Assembly: GCA_016193485.1 (NCBI GenBank)
Contig: JACPRZ010000031.1
Coordinates: 58,247 to 122,246, forward strand
Length of the DNA: 64,000 nucleotides
Source: Bacteroidota bacterium
Lineage (GTDB): Bacteria; Bacteroidota; Bacteroidia; JACPRZ01
Direction: 5' to 3'
The position numbers were made by a program, and so were the translations under genes. Positions 10,001-20,600 of this stretch are shown here, one piece after another. Under the pieces are notes generated by a model. The model searched no databases, was not told the DNA's origin, and worked only from the letters and a program-made list of their open reading frames with translations. Position 1 is the first letter of the stretch, and each line of letters starts with the position of its first letter.

Positions 10001-12606
10001 AAAAGAATCCGGTTTACAATTATATCCAGCCGGGTGTTTATGAAATTAAACTGACTGCAACAAAGGGGCAATGTTATTCGGAGTGGACTTATTCCGATTC
10101 CCTCGTGGTTCACTATGCCAATGCTGATTTTAACATGGTGCAGAACGCTTATTGTCTGCCTGTAACTGTGGCTTTTGCCGATTTAAGTTACAAACCTCTT
10201 TACTGGAAGTGGTATTTCGGAGACAGTGACAGTTCATCTGTACAAAACCCTTTTCATACCTATTACAACCATCCGTCAGGAAACGTAAAACTCACGGTAA
10301 CCGATTCTAACGGTTGCGTAGTCACCAGAACAAAAACAAAACCTGCAATTTTTAACCCTGTTGTGCTGGTTACCGACAGGCAGGGATGTTTGCCCATGAC
10401 AGTGACTTTTGATGATAACAGTCCGGATGCAGTTACCTGGCAGTGGGATTTTGGTGACGGGAACCAGTCGGTAGATGAAAACCCGGTACACATTTATTCA
10501 GATACCGGGTACTATCACATTATCCTCATCGCCCTCTCTAATATGGGTTGTTCCGATACAGTACTTTTTGATTCACTGATCTATGTTCAGAAGGTAATTG
10601 CCGGTTTGACCTCGCCATCACCCATGTCGGGATGCCATCCGCTTGAAATGCACTTTTTTGATAATTCAATAAACGCTGATTCCTGGTTGTGGGATTTTGG
10701 TGACGGTAATAGTTCAAATAAAGAAAACCCGGCACATTATTACACTTCTCCGGGCTTTTACAATGTATCATTAATTGCATCTTCCGTAATCGGATGCAGC
10801 GATACTGCCTGGCTCGACTCGATTATCGAAGTTAAAGGGCCCGTGGCGCAATTCACCATGTCAAATTCTGCCGGTTGCCCGCCATTACAGGTATCATTTA
10901 CCGACAGTTCTCTCAATGCTGCTGACTTAACCTGGTTTTTCGGTGAAGGCGATACGAGCCATTCGGTAAATCCGGTTCATGAATTCAGTCAGCCGGGCGA
11001 TTATTTCGTGACCCTCTTTGCCGAAGATAAGGGCGGATGTACTTCATATTATACGTATCCGTTTCCGGTAAATGTCTATGATGTACCGGATGCTAAATTC
11101 AGCCCGTCAGTTCCAAAGGGATGTGTCGGGAAGGAAATTTATTTTGCCAATAACACGTTGGGGGGGGTGGATTACATGTGGGATTTTGGTGACGGGTCGT
11201 CATCATCTGCAACTGATCCGGTTCACGCTTTTGCGGAACCAGGTTCCTATACGGTTTCACTTATTGCGAAAAATATACTTGGTTGCAGCGATACCGTAAC
11301 CGGGGACACTATCCGGATTTTCACTTATCCATCTGCCGGATTTACTTCTGATAAACGATGGGGATGTTCACCGCTTACGGTGCAATTCACAGGCGCTTCA
11401 TCATCGCTTGACGATCCTGCTTACCTGTGGGATTTCGGAAACGGAATCACATCAACGGGAGAAAACCCTGCCGTAACCTTCAGCCAGGGGGGGGAATTTC
11501 CCGTGACCCTCATTGTTACCAATCAGGGAACCTGCTCCGATACATTAATTAAAAATGAATACATAAATATTACTGAAGACGGTTATTCACCCACTCCGGA
11601 TATTCTTGCCGTATCGGTTGTGAATGATAACACCATTAGAATAATATGGAATAAATCCGCCACCGGTGATTTCAGGTCATATATCCTTACCAGGAAAAAT
11701 ATTCTTACCGGAAATTATGATGTGATTGCAGTTATTCCTGATGCCGCTGTTGATTCTTATTCAGATAATACAGTTAATACCCTGCATCAGTCATGGTGCT
11801 ATAAACTGCAGGTCGAAGACACATGCGGCAATGCAGCCGGAATAGAAGAACTTACAGGTCATTGCACAATTAATGTAACCGCAGTTGCAGAGGAGGACTA
11901 CATTCACGTTACCTGGACGCCTTATATGGGATGTACGGTCAGTAAATATGAAATTCTCAGGGGAAAACGGAATGAAGGTGTTCCTGAATATTATGGTGAA
12001 GTAGATGGAAACATTACTCAGTTTGATGATACCCGATGGGAATGTAATGAGAATTATGTTTACCGGATACGGGCAACCCGGTTGTGCGGAAACAATATTT
12101 TTTCGGAAAGCGATAGCGCCATCGCATCACCGGAACAAATGTCATTTGTCAACCAGGAAGTTCTGCTCGTTCGAACTACAACCGTCAACAACGAATCTAC
12201 TCTTACCGAATGGAAAGAACCGGAATTGGCACCGGACAAGGTACAATCCTTTAAAATTTTCAGGTCGTATGATGGAAGTGACTTCAGCCATTATACAACG
12301 GTTCCGGCCGGAACATTCCTGTTCATTGATAATAATGTTGATTTAGACCGCCAGGCATATTACTATAAAGTTCAGCCCGAATACACCTGCCGGTACGATT
12401 CTCCCAAAAGCAACACCGGCTCATCAATTCTCCTGAAAGGAAAAACCTCCATGGATCATGTGGAACTTCAATGGAATCCTTACAGTGATTGGAAAAAAGG
12501 AGTAAAAAATTACATCATTGAGCGGCAGAAGGAAGACGGGACATGGGAAGTTGTGGAAATTATTGATGGGAATACCACAAAGTTTACGGACAAGGTTGAG
12601 GAGTAA
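7036..12606 (+). CDS. Giant secreted PKD-repeat protein ending inside a FnIII domain
   Basis: 1856 residues. A signal peptide (1-22) is followed by 18 PKD domains recognised by WDFGDG-type motifs (first WDFGNG near residue 56, last near 1460), with a Gly/Asp-rich spacer after the eighth. From about residue 1515 there are FnIII-like domains; the last stops at FTDKVEE without its final strands and without any T9SS sorting domain. I checked the other frames downstream of the stop and found no continuation. Its missing half-domain and sorting domain resemble the content of the small gene just upstream. It is probably exported and acts in adhesion, like other PKD arrays. How it is secreted without a C-terminal signal is unclear. 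Confidence 0.9.
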   Translation: MKTAILFTLVFCLILYAFPTSGNPPSASFTASDSSGCIPFTVYFNNLSLNASSCYWDFGNGSTSTLANPSVIFNYPGNYSITLIVTGQSGMTDTLKVTNLIHAFGRPVAGFAIPDNTGCVNGNPVQFNNNTSGANLFIWDFGDGTTSSAVNPSHVYTTPGNFSITLIAITTSGCSDVKVMPGFVVIAPNPAGDFSVDTTKACDLNVPFTFTSSVTNATGYLWNFGDGTASAAANPVHNYLATGKYSITLTASNTNGCSKIITKQNLVSVSENITPNISVSSTSGCVPLFIAAYGSPGGNFTYSWDFGDGNTATGATPAHTYNDTGNFDLELTVTDQNGCVFSKTSAGLVHAFDNIKVNFNADSITGCRPLTVHFTPNIAYATSYLWDFGDGNNSTVSSPAHTYSTKGDYTVSLKVTNNSGCSSEKEILNYIHINAPTANFSVANPVGCIPLNVSFTSPAASGNAWQWNFGDGAGFSSVGSNLASHTYSSGDTFTVSMIVHDAQGCTDTVIKTDKVIAIAPLVAFNNPDTVKSCTPVTVTFDGSSIGKNYWSWDFGDGTTSTSANPQHVYLDNGIYPVTLSTASANNCPMTIFNYNVYKIEIPTVNFSFVQDSCPSYGVTYTDSSAGVQSWDWDFGDGSSSPDTNPYHQFSGPGNYSVSLTVTTPGGCNTGIVVFCKVISCLSGGGGQDSGEVSMGGWFDWISGDDSDSITALFDTISGCSPMTVKFLSPVDTVNFWLWDFGDSTTSTLENPVHTYTRNGIYTVTLIITSSGGYSDTLEYTRKIMIAGADAAFSYTQVNTCNGADVQFYDSWNTPSDLSWSFGDGTNSSTLDPSHSYYTPGNFLVIHEVSDSLGCHDIEIGNIYVGVALPVFTYPDSACAGDTVQFQSNIDNYASYLWDFGDGATSSDPFPGHSFINGGLFQVNVTVTGTNGCVTAYPLPGKVKVHNPVAGFSLNNPTAGCNSLTVNTSNLSTGSDSWLWEFGNGSTSAQKNPVYNYIQPGVYEIKLTATKGQCYSEWTYSDSLVVHYANADFNMVQNAYCLPVTVAFADLSYKPLYWKWYFGDSDSSSVQNPFHTYYNHPSGNVKLTVTDSNGCVVTRTKTKPAIFNPVVLVTDRQGCLPMTVTFDDNSPDAVTWQWDFGDGNQSVDENPVHIYSDTGYYHIILIALSNMGCSDTVLFDSLIYVQKVIAGLTSPSPMSGCHPLEMHFFDNSINADSWLWDFGDGNSSNKENPAHYYTSPGFYNVSLIASSVIGCSDTAWLDSIIEVKGPVAQFTMSNSAGCPPLQVSFTDSSLNAADLTWFFGEGDTSHSVNPVHEFSQPGDYFVTLFAEDKGGCTSYYTYPFPVNVYDVPDAKFSPSVPKGCVGKEIYFANNTLGGVDYMWDFGDGSSSSATDPVHAFAEPGSYTVSLIAKNILGCSDTVTGDTIRIFTYPSAGFTSDKRWGCSPLTVQFTGASSSLDDPAYLWDFGNGITSTGENPAVTFSQGGEFPVTLIVTNQGTCSDTLIKNEYINITEDGYSPTPDILAVSVVNDNTIRIIWNKSATGDFRSYILTRKNILTGNYDVIAVIPDAAVDSYSDNTVNTLHQSWCYKLQVEDTCGNAAGIEELTGHCTINVTAVAEEDYIHVTWTPYMGCTVSKYEILRGKRNEGVPEYYGEVDGNITQFDDTRWECNENYVYRIRATRLCGNNIFSESDSAIASPEQMSFVNQEVLLVRTTTVNNESTLTEWKEPELAPDKVQSFKIFRSYDGSDFSHYTTVPAGTFLFIDNNVDLDRQAYYYKVQPEYTCRYDSPKSNTGSSILLKGKTSMDHVELQWNPYSDWKKGVKNYIIERQKEDGTWEVVEIIDGNTTKFTDKVEE

Positions 12607-12632
12607 TTCGTTTCCGGTATTGTATCCCGAAT

Positions 12633-12668
12633 ATTGATTCAATTGAAATTGATTGAAATTAATTTCGC
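12633..12668. repeat. ATTGAAATT intergenic repeat
   Basis: A tract with spaced ATTGAAATT units (TTGAAATTGATTGAAATT) lies between the PKD gene and the next promoter. The same unit recurs at 40088-40172 and 47078-47125, always between genes. Confidence 0.45.
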
Positions 12669-12761
12669 AAAACGCATTTCCAGCAATTTCTTTTATTTCA
12701 ATCCTTCCAACGGTTTACCCATCTTTCCATTCTTAGCATTTTTACACAATGAAATTTTTTC

Positions 12762-12769
12762 TACTTTTG
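12762..12769 (+). promoter_or_regulatory. -7 promoter box for the GEVED/MAM T9SS protein
   Basis: TACTTTTG matches TAnnTTTG. It lies 15 bp upstream of the ATG at 12784, giving a very short leader and supporting that start over the longer frame beginning at 12634. Confidence 0.55.
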
Positions 12770-12783
12770 TCCTCACCGTATTT

Positions 12784-14478
12784 ATGAAATATTCTTTCCA
12801 TGCGCTTCTTCCGCTTTTCCTTTTCCCGCTTACCGGTTTTTCCCAATATTGTATTCCCACTTACGCCAATCCCTGTTCATCCGATGATTATATTGACGGA
12901 GTGGATTTTGCCGGCATCAGCAATTCCAACACCGGGTGTAATGGAAATGCCGACAATTACATTCTCGTAACCAACGATACCGCTTATGTGAATCCTCTTC
13001 AGAGTTACCCGATCACTCTTATCCCGACAGCTCTGTGGAATCAGGGCTTTGGCGTTTGGATTGACTACAACCGGGATTATGACTTTGCCGATGCAGATGA
13101 ATTTGTTTTCTCATCTCCGGCAACAACATCGCCTGTAACCGGGATAATCACAATACCCGGTACCATTACCATAGGGGTAACGATAATGCGCATACGGGCT
13201 ATTTACAGTGTGGAACCCACAGCAGGAAATTCATGCAGCCAACATTCTTATGGCGAAACGGAGGACTATAATATTGTCATTGGTTCGGCCGGCAGTGATG
13301 TCGGGGTCATTACACTTCTGTCGCCTGTCAGTGCTTGCGCCCTTTCAAATGCCGAAACAATTATTATTGAAGTGAAAAATTTCGGAAGCGATACAGTAAC
13401 TCTGATTCCGGTAACTTATATTGTGAGCAGCGATACCGTAGTTGAATTTGTCAATGATACCCTCTTTCCATCCGATACATTGATTTACACCTTTACAACA
13501 CCTGCCGATATTTCATTAATGGGTTCCTATATATTTAAAATTTATACATCCCTTGCCGGTGATCCGCAACCGGGCAATGACGGAATTTCTGTCACTGTTG
13601 AGAATTTACCGATAATTTCTGCATTTCCTTACTTTGAAAATTTCGACACTTTTAATGCCGCACCTTACAATGTCGGCAGCCCGGGACCACCTCTTATTCC
13701 ACTCGGCAACGGATGGGGAAACGACCAGTCGGATGATAATCTTGACTGGGCGCCCCGTTCAACACCTACGCAATCGCCATTGACCGGACCTGATTATGAC
13801 CACACTTCCGGCAACGACAGCAACACAACTCAGGGAAAATATCTTATGGTGGAAGACAATTACAATGCCGATCCGGTGAATCTGCTGAGTCCGTGTTTTA
13901 ATATCATTACATTGCCTGATCCTGTTATGGGATTCTGGTACCACAGTTACAACGGAACCGATACCGCTTACAAATCATATTTGCATGTTGATATTTATTA
14001 CCAGGGAAACTTGATCAACGATATTTTACCGGTCATTACAATTGAACCGGTGAATCAATGGTATTACAAGCAGGTATCATTATCTTCTTTTCCGGGCGAT
14101 ATAAGGGTACGCTTCCGCGTCAACAACAATAACAGCGCTCCTTACCATGATATTGCGATAGATGATTTTTTTATCACCGATTCATCGATGGTCGGTTTTG
14201 AAGTCAAAAATCCGGAAAATCCTTCTGTGGATTTTCCGGTTACCGTTTTTCCCAATCCGGTTACGGATGTGATAAATATACAGATTCCTGTTGGCATGAA
14301 TGAAGAATTGACCGCAATAATTTATGGTGCTGCCGGGCAACAGGTATTCATAAAAAAAACAGAAAGGAATAACCCCGGTCTCTCTATTGATTTCAGAGAA
14401 TTTGACGGAGGGATTTATTACCTGAGAATTATTTCCGGTGTAAATTCGATATTGGAAAGGTTTGTAGTCATTAAATGA
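12784..14478 (+). CDS. Secreted GEVED/MAM-like protein with T9SS type A sorting domain
   Basis: 564 residues. A signal peptide (about 1-20) is followed by a GEVED domain (22-166, ending GETEDYNIVIG), a CARDB-like Ig domain (170-280), a MAM-like jelly roll (280-475, with FWYHSYNG) and a type A sorting domain beginning FPNPVTD near residue 486 and ending ILERFVVIK. The frame is open upstream to 12634, but that extension lies across the promoter box and would bury the signal peptide, so 12784 is used. It is a shorter paralogue of the gene entering the window at position 1. It is expected at the cell surface or released; its ligand is unknown. Confidence 0.88.
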   Translation: MKYSFHALLPLFLFPLTGFSQYCIPTYANPCSSDDYIDGVDFAGISNSNTGCNGNADNYILVTNDTAYVNPLQSYPITLIPTALWNQGFGVWIDYNRDYDFADADEFVFSSPATTSPVTGIITIPGTITIGVTIMRIRAIYSVEPTAGNSCSQHSYGETEDYNIVIGSAGSDVGVITLLSPVSACALSNAETIIIEVKNFGSDTVTLIPVTYIVSSDTVVEFVNDTLFPSDTLIYTFTTPADISLMGSYIFKIYTSLAGDPQPGNDGISVTVENLPIISAFPYFENFDTFNAAPYNVGSPGPPLIPLGNGWGNDQSDDNLDWAPRSTPTQSPLTGPDYDHTSGNDSNTTQGKYLMVEDNYNADPVNLLSPCFNIITLPDPVMGFWYHSYNGTDTAYKSYLHVDIYYQGNLINDILPVITIEPVNQWYYKQVSLSSFPGDIRVRFRVNNNNSAPYHDIAIDDFFITDSSMVGFEVKNPENPSVDFPVTVFPNPVTDVINIQIPVGMNEELTAIIYGAAGQQVFIKKTERNNPGLSIDFREFDGGIYYLRIISGVNSILERFVVIK

Positions 14479-14635
14479 CAATTTCCGGCCAATTTCATTT
14501 TTTTTTCAATACCGCTATCGCTTTTCCACTCTTCCATTTTTCCTGCCGTATTTTTTTCTACTTTTACCACCTTTTATTTAATTTCTCCGTCATTATTTGT
14601 AAATCCCGTTTTTACGATATTAAAATCAGTTAATT

Positions 14636-17600
14636 ATGAAAAAATCCATACCCATTTATCCGGCAGCCCTGTTTATTTTAAATACAACGCTCTGCCTGTT
14701 GCCTGCATTTTCTTATTCCCAATCCATAGCCGCTGGAGGGTACCACAGCATCATTCTCTGCAGCAGCGGAAATGTTAAAACAACCGGTGCAAACTGGGAT
14801 GGACAATTGGGAGATGGAACTTACAATGATGCATACACTCCTGTTTTGGTAAGCGGACTCACCGGAGTTACTGCTGTCTCAGGCGGATATTATCACACCC
14901 TCGCCCTGAAAAATGACAGCACGGTTTGGGCATGGGGATATAACGGATATGGACAATTGGGCGATAGTACATGGACTGAAAGATTGACTCCCGTTAAAGT
15001 TTATGGATTAACCGGCATCGTTGCCATTGCTGCCGGGGCATACCATTCCCTCGCAGTAAAAAGCGATGGTACGGCTTGGGCATGGGGATATAATGGGTAT
15101 GGACAGCTTGGCGACAGCACTACAACAAGTAGTATTATTCCCGTTAAAGTAAAAACCATTACCGGCATTACATCTGTCTCCGGAGGGGGGTATCATTCAC
15201 TTGCGCTAAAAAATGACGGCACCGTTTGGGGATGGGGAGCCAACAGCAACGGGCAATTAGGCGATAATACGCCCACTCAAAGAACCACACCGGTACAGGT
15301 TCACGGACTGAACGATGTAGGGTTTCTAACCGGTATCACAGTTATTGGAACAGGATGGTATCATTCCCTTGCCCGGAAAAGTGACAGTACCGCCTGGGCG
15401 TGGGGATACAACGGTTATGGGAATTTAGGCGATGGAACATACACGCAGAGAAGTACACCGATACAAGTGGTTTCACTTGCCAACAATGTTACAACCCTTG
15501 GTGCCGGATATTATCATTCCCTCTTTGTTATCAGTGACGGCACTGCCTGGGCTTGCGGACAAAATTGGGAGGGCGACTTAGGCGATGGAACCAACATAGA
15601 CAAAATCACACCCGTGCAAATGCTCGGGCTAACCGGTGTTATTGCCGTAGCGGGCGGGTATGAACATTCCGTTATTCTGAAAAGTGACGCTACTTATTGG
15701 GCTTGCGGCTATAATTATGAGGGTCAAGTGGGTGATGGTACAAATAATAACGAACGATGGACTGCCGTTCAGATGCACGACTGTTGTATTAACTTACCAA
15801 AGATCGCGCTTTCCGATACCTGCCGGGCAATGGACACTACCGTACAGGGAGGAACTTCCCAAAAAATATTTTATATCCGCAATATTGCATGCGATACGTT
15901 GCTTGTAAGCAGTTTTTCAAGTTCAGAGCCGGCTTTTACTGTCGCCCCTTCTTCCCTGCTTGTTCCAGCGTATGATTCTGCACTTGTTACAATATCATTT
16001 TCTCCCACATCACTTGGCGGTTATTCCGGTACCCTGACAATTTTCAATAATGACAATGACACCACAATATGTCTTACCGGGTTTAGCGTTCCTGCTCCAA
16101 CCAATACGGTTAATCCATCTTCCTTTACGCTCAACCTTGCCTGCGGTGATTCGCTTACCGATACACTCTTCATCTCCAACACAGGCGCACCCGGCTCGGA
16201 ACTTATTTATTCAGTTGCCGGAAACGGAATGTTTGATTCTACAAGCCAGGTTAATATTACATTAGGCGACCAGATTATCAATCATATTTTTTCCGGAACC
16301 ACTAATTCTCCAGATACTCTTTTTCTTGTATTGACGCTTAATGGCGATTATAATTCTGCATCGGAATATACCGAATTGTATATTGATGGCTCCTATCAGG
16401 GAGTTGTACCCGACACAACCTCATCCTACACTGATTTTACAAGATATTACATTTTTACGGGACCACAGGTTGATGCATGGTTCAGCGATGGAGTGGTAAC
16501 GGTAATGCTTGATAATTCACCAAGTGTGGGTTCCGGTGGATTTGAAAGAGTACGCTTATATTACAGTGGCGCATTTCCCATCTGGCTTACTCCAAATCCG
16601 GTTCAGGGCGCAACACCACAAGGCGGCACCGACACTATTATAATTGATTTTAACACTTCCGGCTTGGTTGCTGGCGCTTACAATACCCCCATTTATATAT
16701 ATTCAAACGACCCTGCCAACCTGATTGATACCATACCTGTTACCCTGAATGTAATTGGTTTCTCTGATTTCCAATTTACTGCTCTCGCTGATACTGCCCC
16801 CCCCCTCTGTCTTGATTTGGATTCCATAATGGCTTCCATGACAAGCACCGATACAATTATTATTGCAAATGCCGGATGCGGCATCCTTTTTATTGACAGT
16901 TTTTTATTTTCGTCTTCACTCTTTACAATTGCCAGCGCGCCTTCTTTGATTATGCCGGGTAATACCGGGGAAATAGTTATACGGTTTTCTCCGGTTGCAC
17001 AGGGTAGTTTTTCAGGAACAGTAACCATTTATACCAATGATATTGACACTGCAATATGCCTGAAAGGTATTGCTTTTCCATCTCCTGTTGAATCACATAA
17101 CCCTGACAGTTTCAATGTAACGCTTGGTTGTACCGATTCCATCATAAATACACTTACCGTCTATAATACGGGAGGAAGCGATTTGTATTTTCAACTTGAA
17201 GGAGGAGGCAATCAGAAAATAAAAGTTGCGCTGGTTCCTGCGGAAGATCCCGGGTATATCACTGACGTTCAAACAAAACTGATGAGCACCGGGAAATTCA
17301 CTGCCGTTGACATTCTGGATGCCCGGTTTACAACCCCGACACTCGCACAACTGCAGGCGTATGATGCAATATTGACATGGACCGACTACAGTTATAATAA
17401 TGCTACAACGCTTGGGAATAATCTTGCCGATTACGTAGATGGCGGAGGAGGAGTTGTGGCTGCGATTTTTACAACCGGAAATTATTCACGCATTCAGGGA
17501 CGGTTTAACACGGATAATTACTGGGCAATCAATCCCACCGGCTACACGAGCGGTGGCTCACCTGCAATAGGAACCATTTACAATCCATCCCATCCAATTC

Positions 17601-20600
17601 TAAATAATGTTTCAAGTTTCATCGGGAACGGAGGTAATTCTTATCGCCCCAGTTCTACAGCAATTATGGCAGGCGCTGTTAAGGTTGCTGACTGGACGGA
17701 TGGAATGCCGTTAGTTGTAACGAAACAGGTCAACGGAAAAAACAGGGTGGATTTAGGATTGTGGCCCCCCTCAAGCGATATTGGCGGTGGATGGCTATCT
17801 TCCTCCGATGGAGCCATATTAATGGCAAATGCACTTTTCTACAGCAAATATGGCAATAGTGCCGGCTGGATGACACTGGTTCCCAGCACTGATACAGTGG
17901 CGCCAACTGATTCGTCACTTATATCCGTAACTTTTAATTCAACCGGACTCATTGCCGGAACATATACCGGAAGCATTACAATCACTTCAAATGACCCTGT
18001 GAACAGTACCGATTCCATTCCAGTTACTTTGAATGTTATCGGTTTTCCTGAAATCGCATTTTCCGATACCTGCGTTGTTTTTGACACCATCTTCCAGTTC
18101 GCAACAATTACCGATTCATTTTACATAAGCAATCCGGGTTGTGATACCCTTGTTCTGGATAGTTTAATACCAACCAATAATGAATTCAGCGTGGTTTCTT
18201 ACCCGTCATTCATTGAGCCATGGGATAGCGGGAAAATAGTCGTTCGTTTTTCACCGGTTACAATCAACACGTTTAATGAATTGCTCAATATTTATTCCAA
18301 TCTTCCTGATACTGCCTACTGTCTCTTTGCCGTTTCTCTGCCCCCCCCTACAATTAACGTTTATCCCGATTCATTTACCGTTACCCTTAGCTGCTCCGAT
18401 TCAATTACTCTTCCTCTCCTTATTTCAAACACCGGGGCATGGAATCTTATCTGGACGGCAAATGCGCTTTCCTCTCTTTCGGATGATTTTGACCCGGGTA
18501 TTGATCCTTCCGCCTGGTCATTTACAGACGGAGCGGCTAACCTGAACTGCGGGTCACTAAGCGGTAACGCGCTCTTTATGGATAATTACCCGACCCGCCA
18601 GGCAGCCACCATTGATCTCAATACCATCAATGGCGGCTCAATTAAATTTTATCTGAAACTTGGCAATAATGTGCCCGGCAGTTGTGAATATCTTGATGCA
18701 GGTAATGAGGTCTATCTGCAATATTCAAATAACGGTGGCGGAAGTTGGAATAATATTCTCACATTCAACTCCGGAACTTATGCTTCTTTCACGCTCGTCA
18801 ACCAGGCAATTCCCCCGGCAGCCAAAACCATATCAACCCGTTTCCGCGTATGGCAGCCAAATCCCGATTGCTTTGGGTGCGATAACTGGGCGATTGATGA
18901 TTTTTCGATTGATTTTACATCCTTTGTTACCCTGTCCCTGACCTCAGATACCACTCCGGTATCTGACACCTCGTTAGTCAATGTTGAATTTAATTCTGCA
19001 GGACTTCTTATTGGAACATATTATTCTCAGATAATCATAAATTCCAATGATCCTATCACTCCGGTTGATACGGTACCTCTTACTTTAAATGTGGTTGGCT
19101 CCGGAATTTTAACACCCAGCGATAATTGCCTCTACCTTGATTCCATAATGGAATTTACAACTGAAAAGGATTCTCTATACGTTAAGAATACCGGGTGTGA
19201 TACCTTGTTCATTTCTAACCTTTCTTCCCTTACAACTGACTTTACATTTATTCTTTCATCCGATACAATTCTTATGGGTGATTCGGCAAAAGTTGTAGTA
19301 ACCTTTGTGCCAACCTCTACCGGTGATTTTTTTGATACGCTCACTGTTTTCAGTAATACAGGCGATAGTTTGATTTGCCTCTCCGGAAAAGCATTTGCCC
19401 GCCCGGTCATTTCCGTTGACCCCGATTCATTTATTGTAACGCTTGCATGCGCATCTTCATCCACCGATACCCTTACAATTTATAATACAGGATTAAATTA
19501 CCTTAACTATAACATTGACACCGGGAATTATTCTCTCCTGCTTGACGGTACCGGTGACTGGGTGAACCGGGGCGTTGTGAACCTTCCCACTGCAACTTCG
19601 CAACTCACTATTGAAGCGTGGATTTATCCGGTTGCTTATTCCGGAGATGCCTCTTATACAGGCGTTGTATCGTGGGGAGCGCGCGGATGCACGGGAAATG
19701 GAATATTATTATCCATCCAGAATAACGGAAGACCGAGCATGGCAACCTGGTGCAATGATTTTGTACCCGGCACAGGAGCCGCTGCAACTCTTAATCAATG
19801 GAACCACATTGCTTTGGTCAGGAACGGAACTTCCATAACGCTCTATATGAACGGAACGCCCGTAAGCGGCACAATAAGTTCTTCAATTATTTATGGGTCT
19901 CTTAATCTTGCCATCGGCAGCACCGATTACCCGGGCAGGTATTTTAACGGAAGAATGGACGAAATAAGGGTTTGGAATAAAGCCCGTTCTACCGGAGAGA
20001 TTCTGGCAACTATGAATAAACGGCTCTACGGCAATGAACCCGGTTTGGTAAGTTACTGGAATTTTGATAAACAAAATGCAACTGATAAAACCACAACCGG
20101 AAACAACGGAACACTCAATGGAAATGCTACATTTATTTATGATTCGCCATTTAATTCTTATTACTCGTTAAACGGAAATCTTTCCGATACTCTTAATCCG
20201 GGCGATTCCACAAAAATTGCAGTGAATTTTAATTCTACCGGGCTCACCGTTGGAACATACTCTGATTCCCTTGCCATTACTTCCAACGACCCGTTGGGCT
20301 CTCCATTGGTCGTTCCGGTAACCGTGAATGTTATAGGAACGGGAAAAATTACACTCCGCGATACCTGCCTATATCTGGATTCCATTATGGAATTTACAAC
20401 CAATAAGGATACGTTTTATATTGTAAATACCGGATGCGATACCCTAAAAGTTACCGACATCACAACCCAAACTACAATTTACTCTGTAAGCGGAACCCAA
20501 TTTGATATTCTTGCTGGCGACTCGGCAATGGTTGCAGTAACTTTTGCGCCAACATCTGTTGGCATTTTGTATGACACATTGACCATCACTAACAGTGATG

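Noticed and set aside
12607..12660. Frameshift as the reason the PKD protein ends early
   Set aside because: No other frame downstream of the stop continues the FnIII domain; the missing part lies upstream instead.
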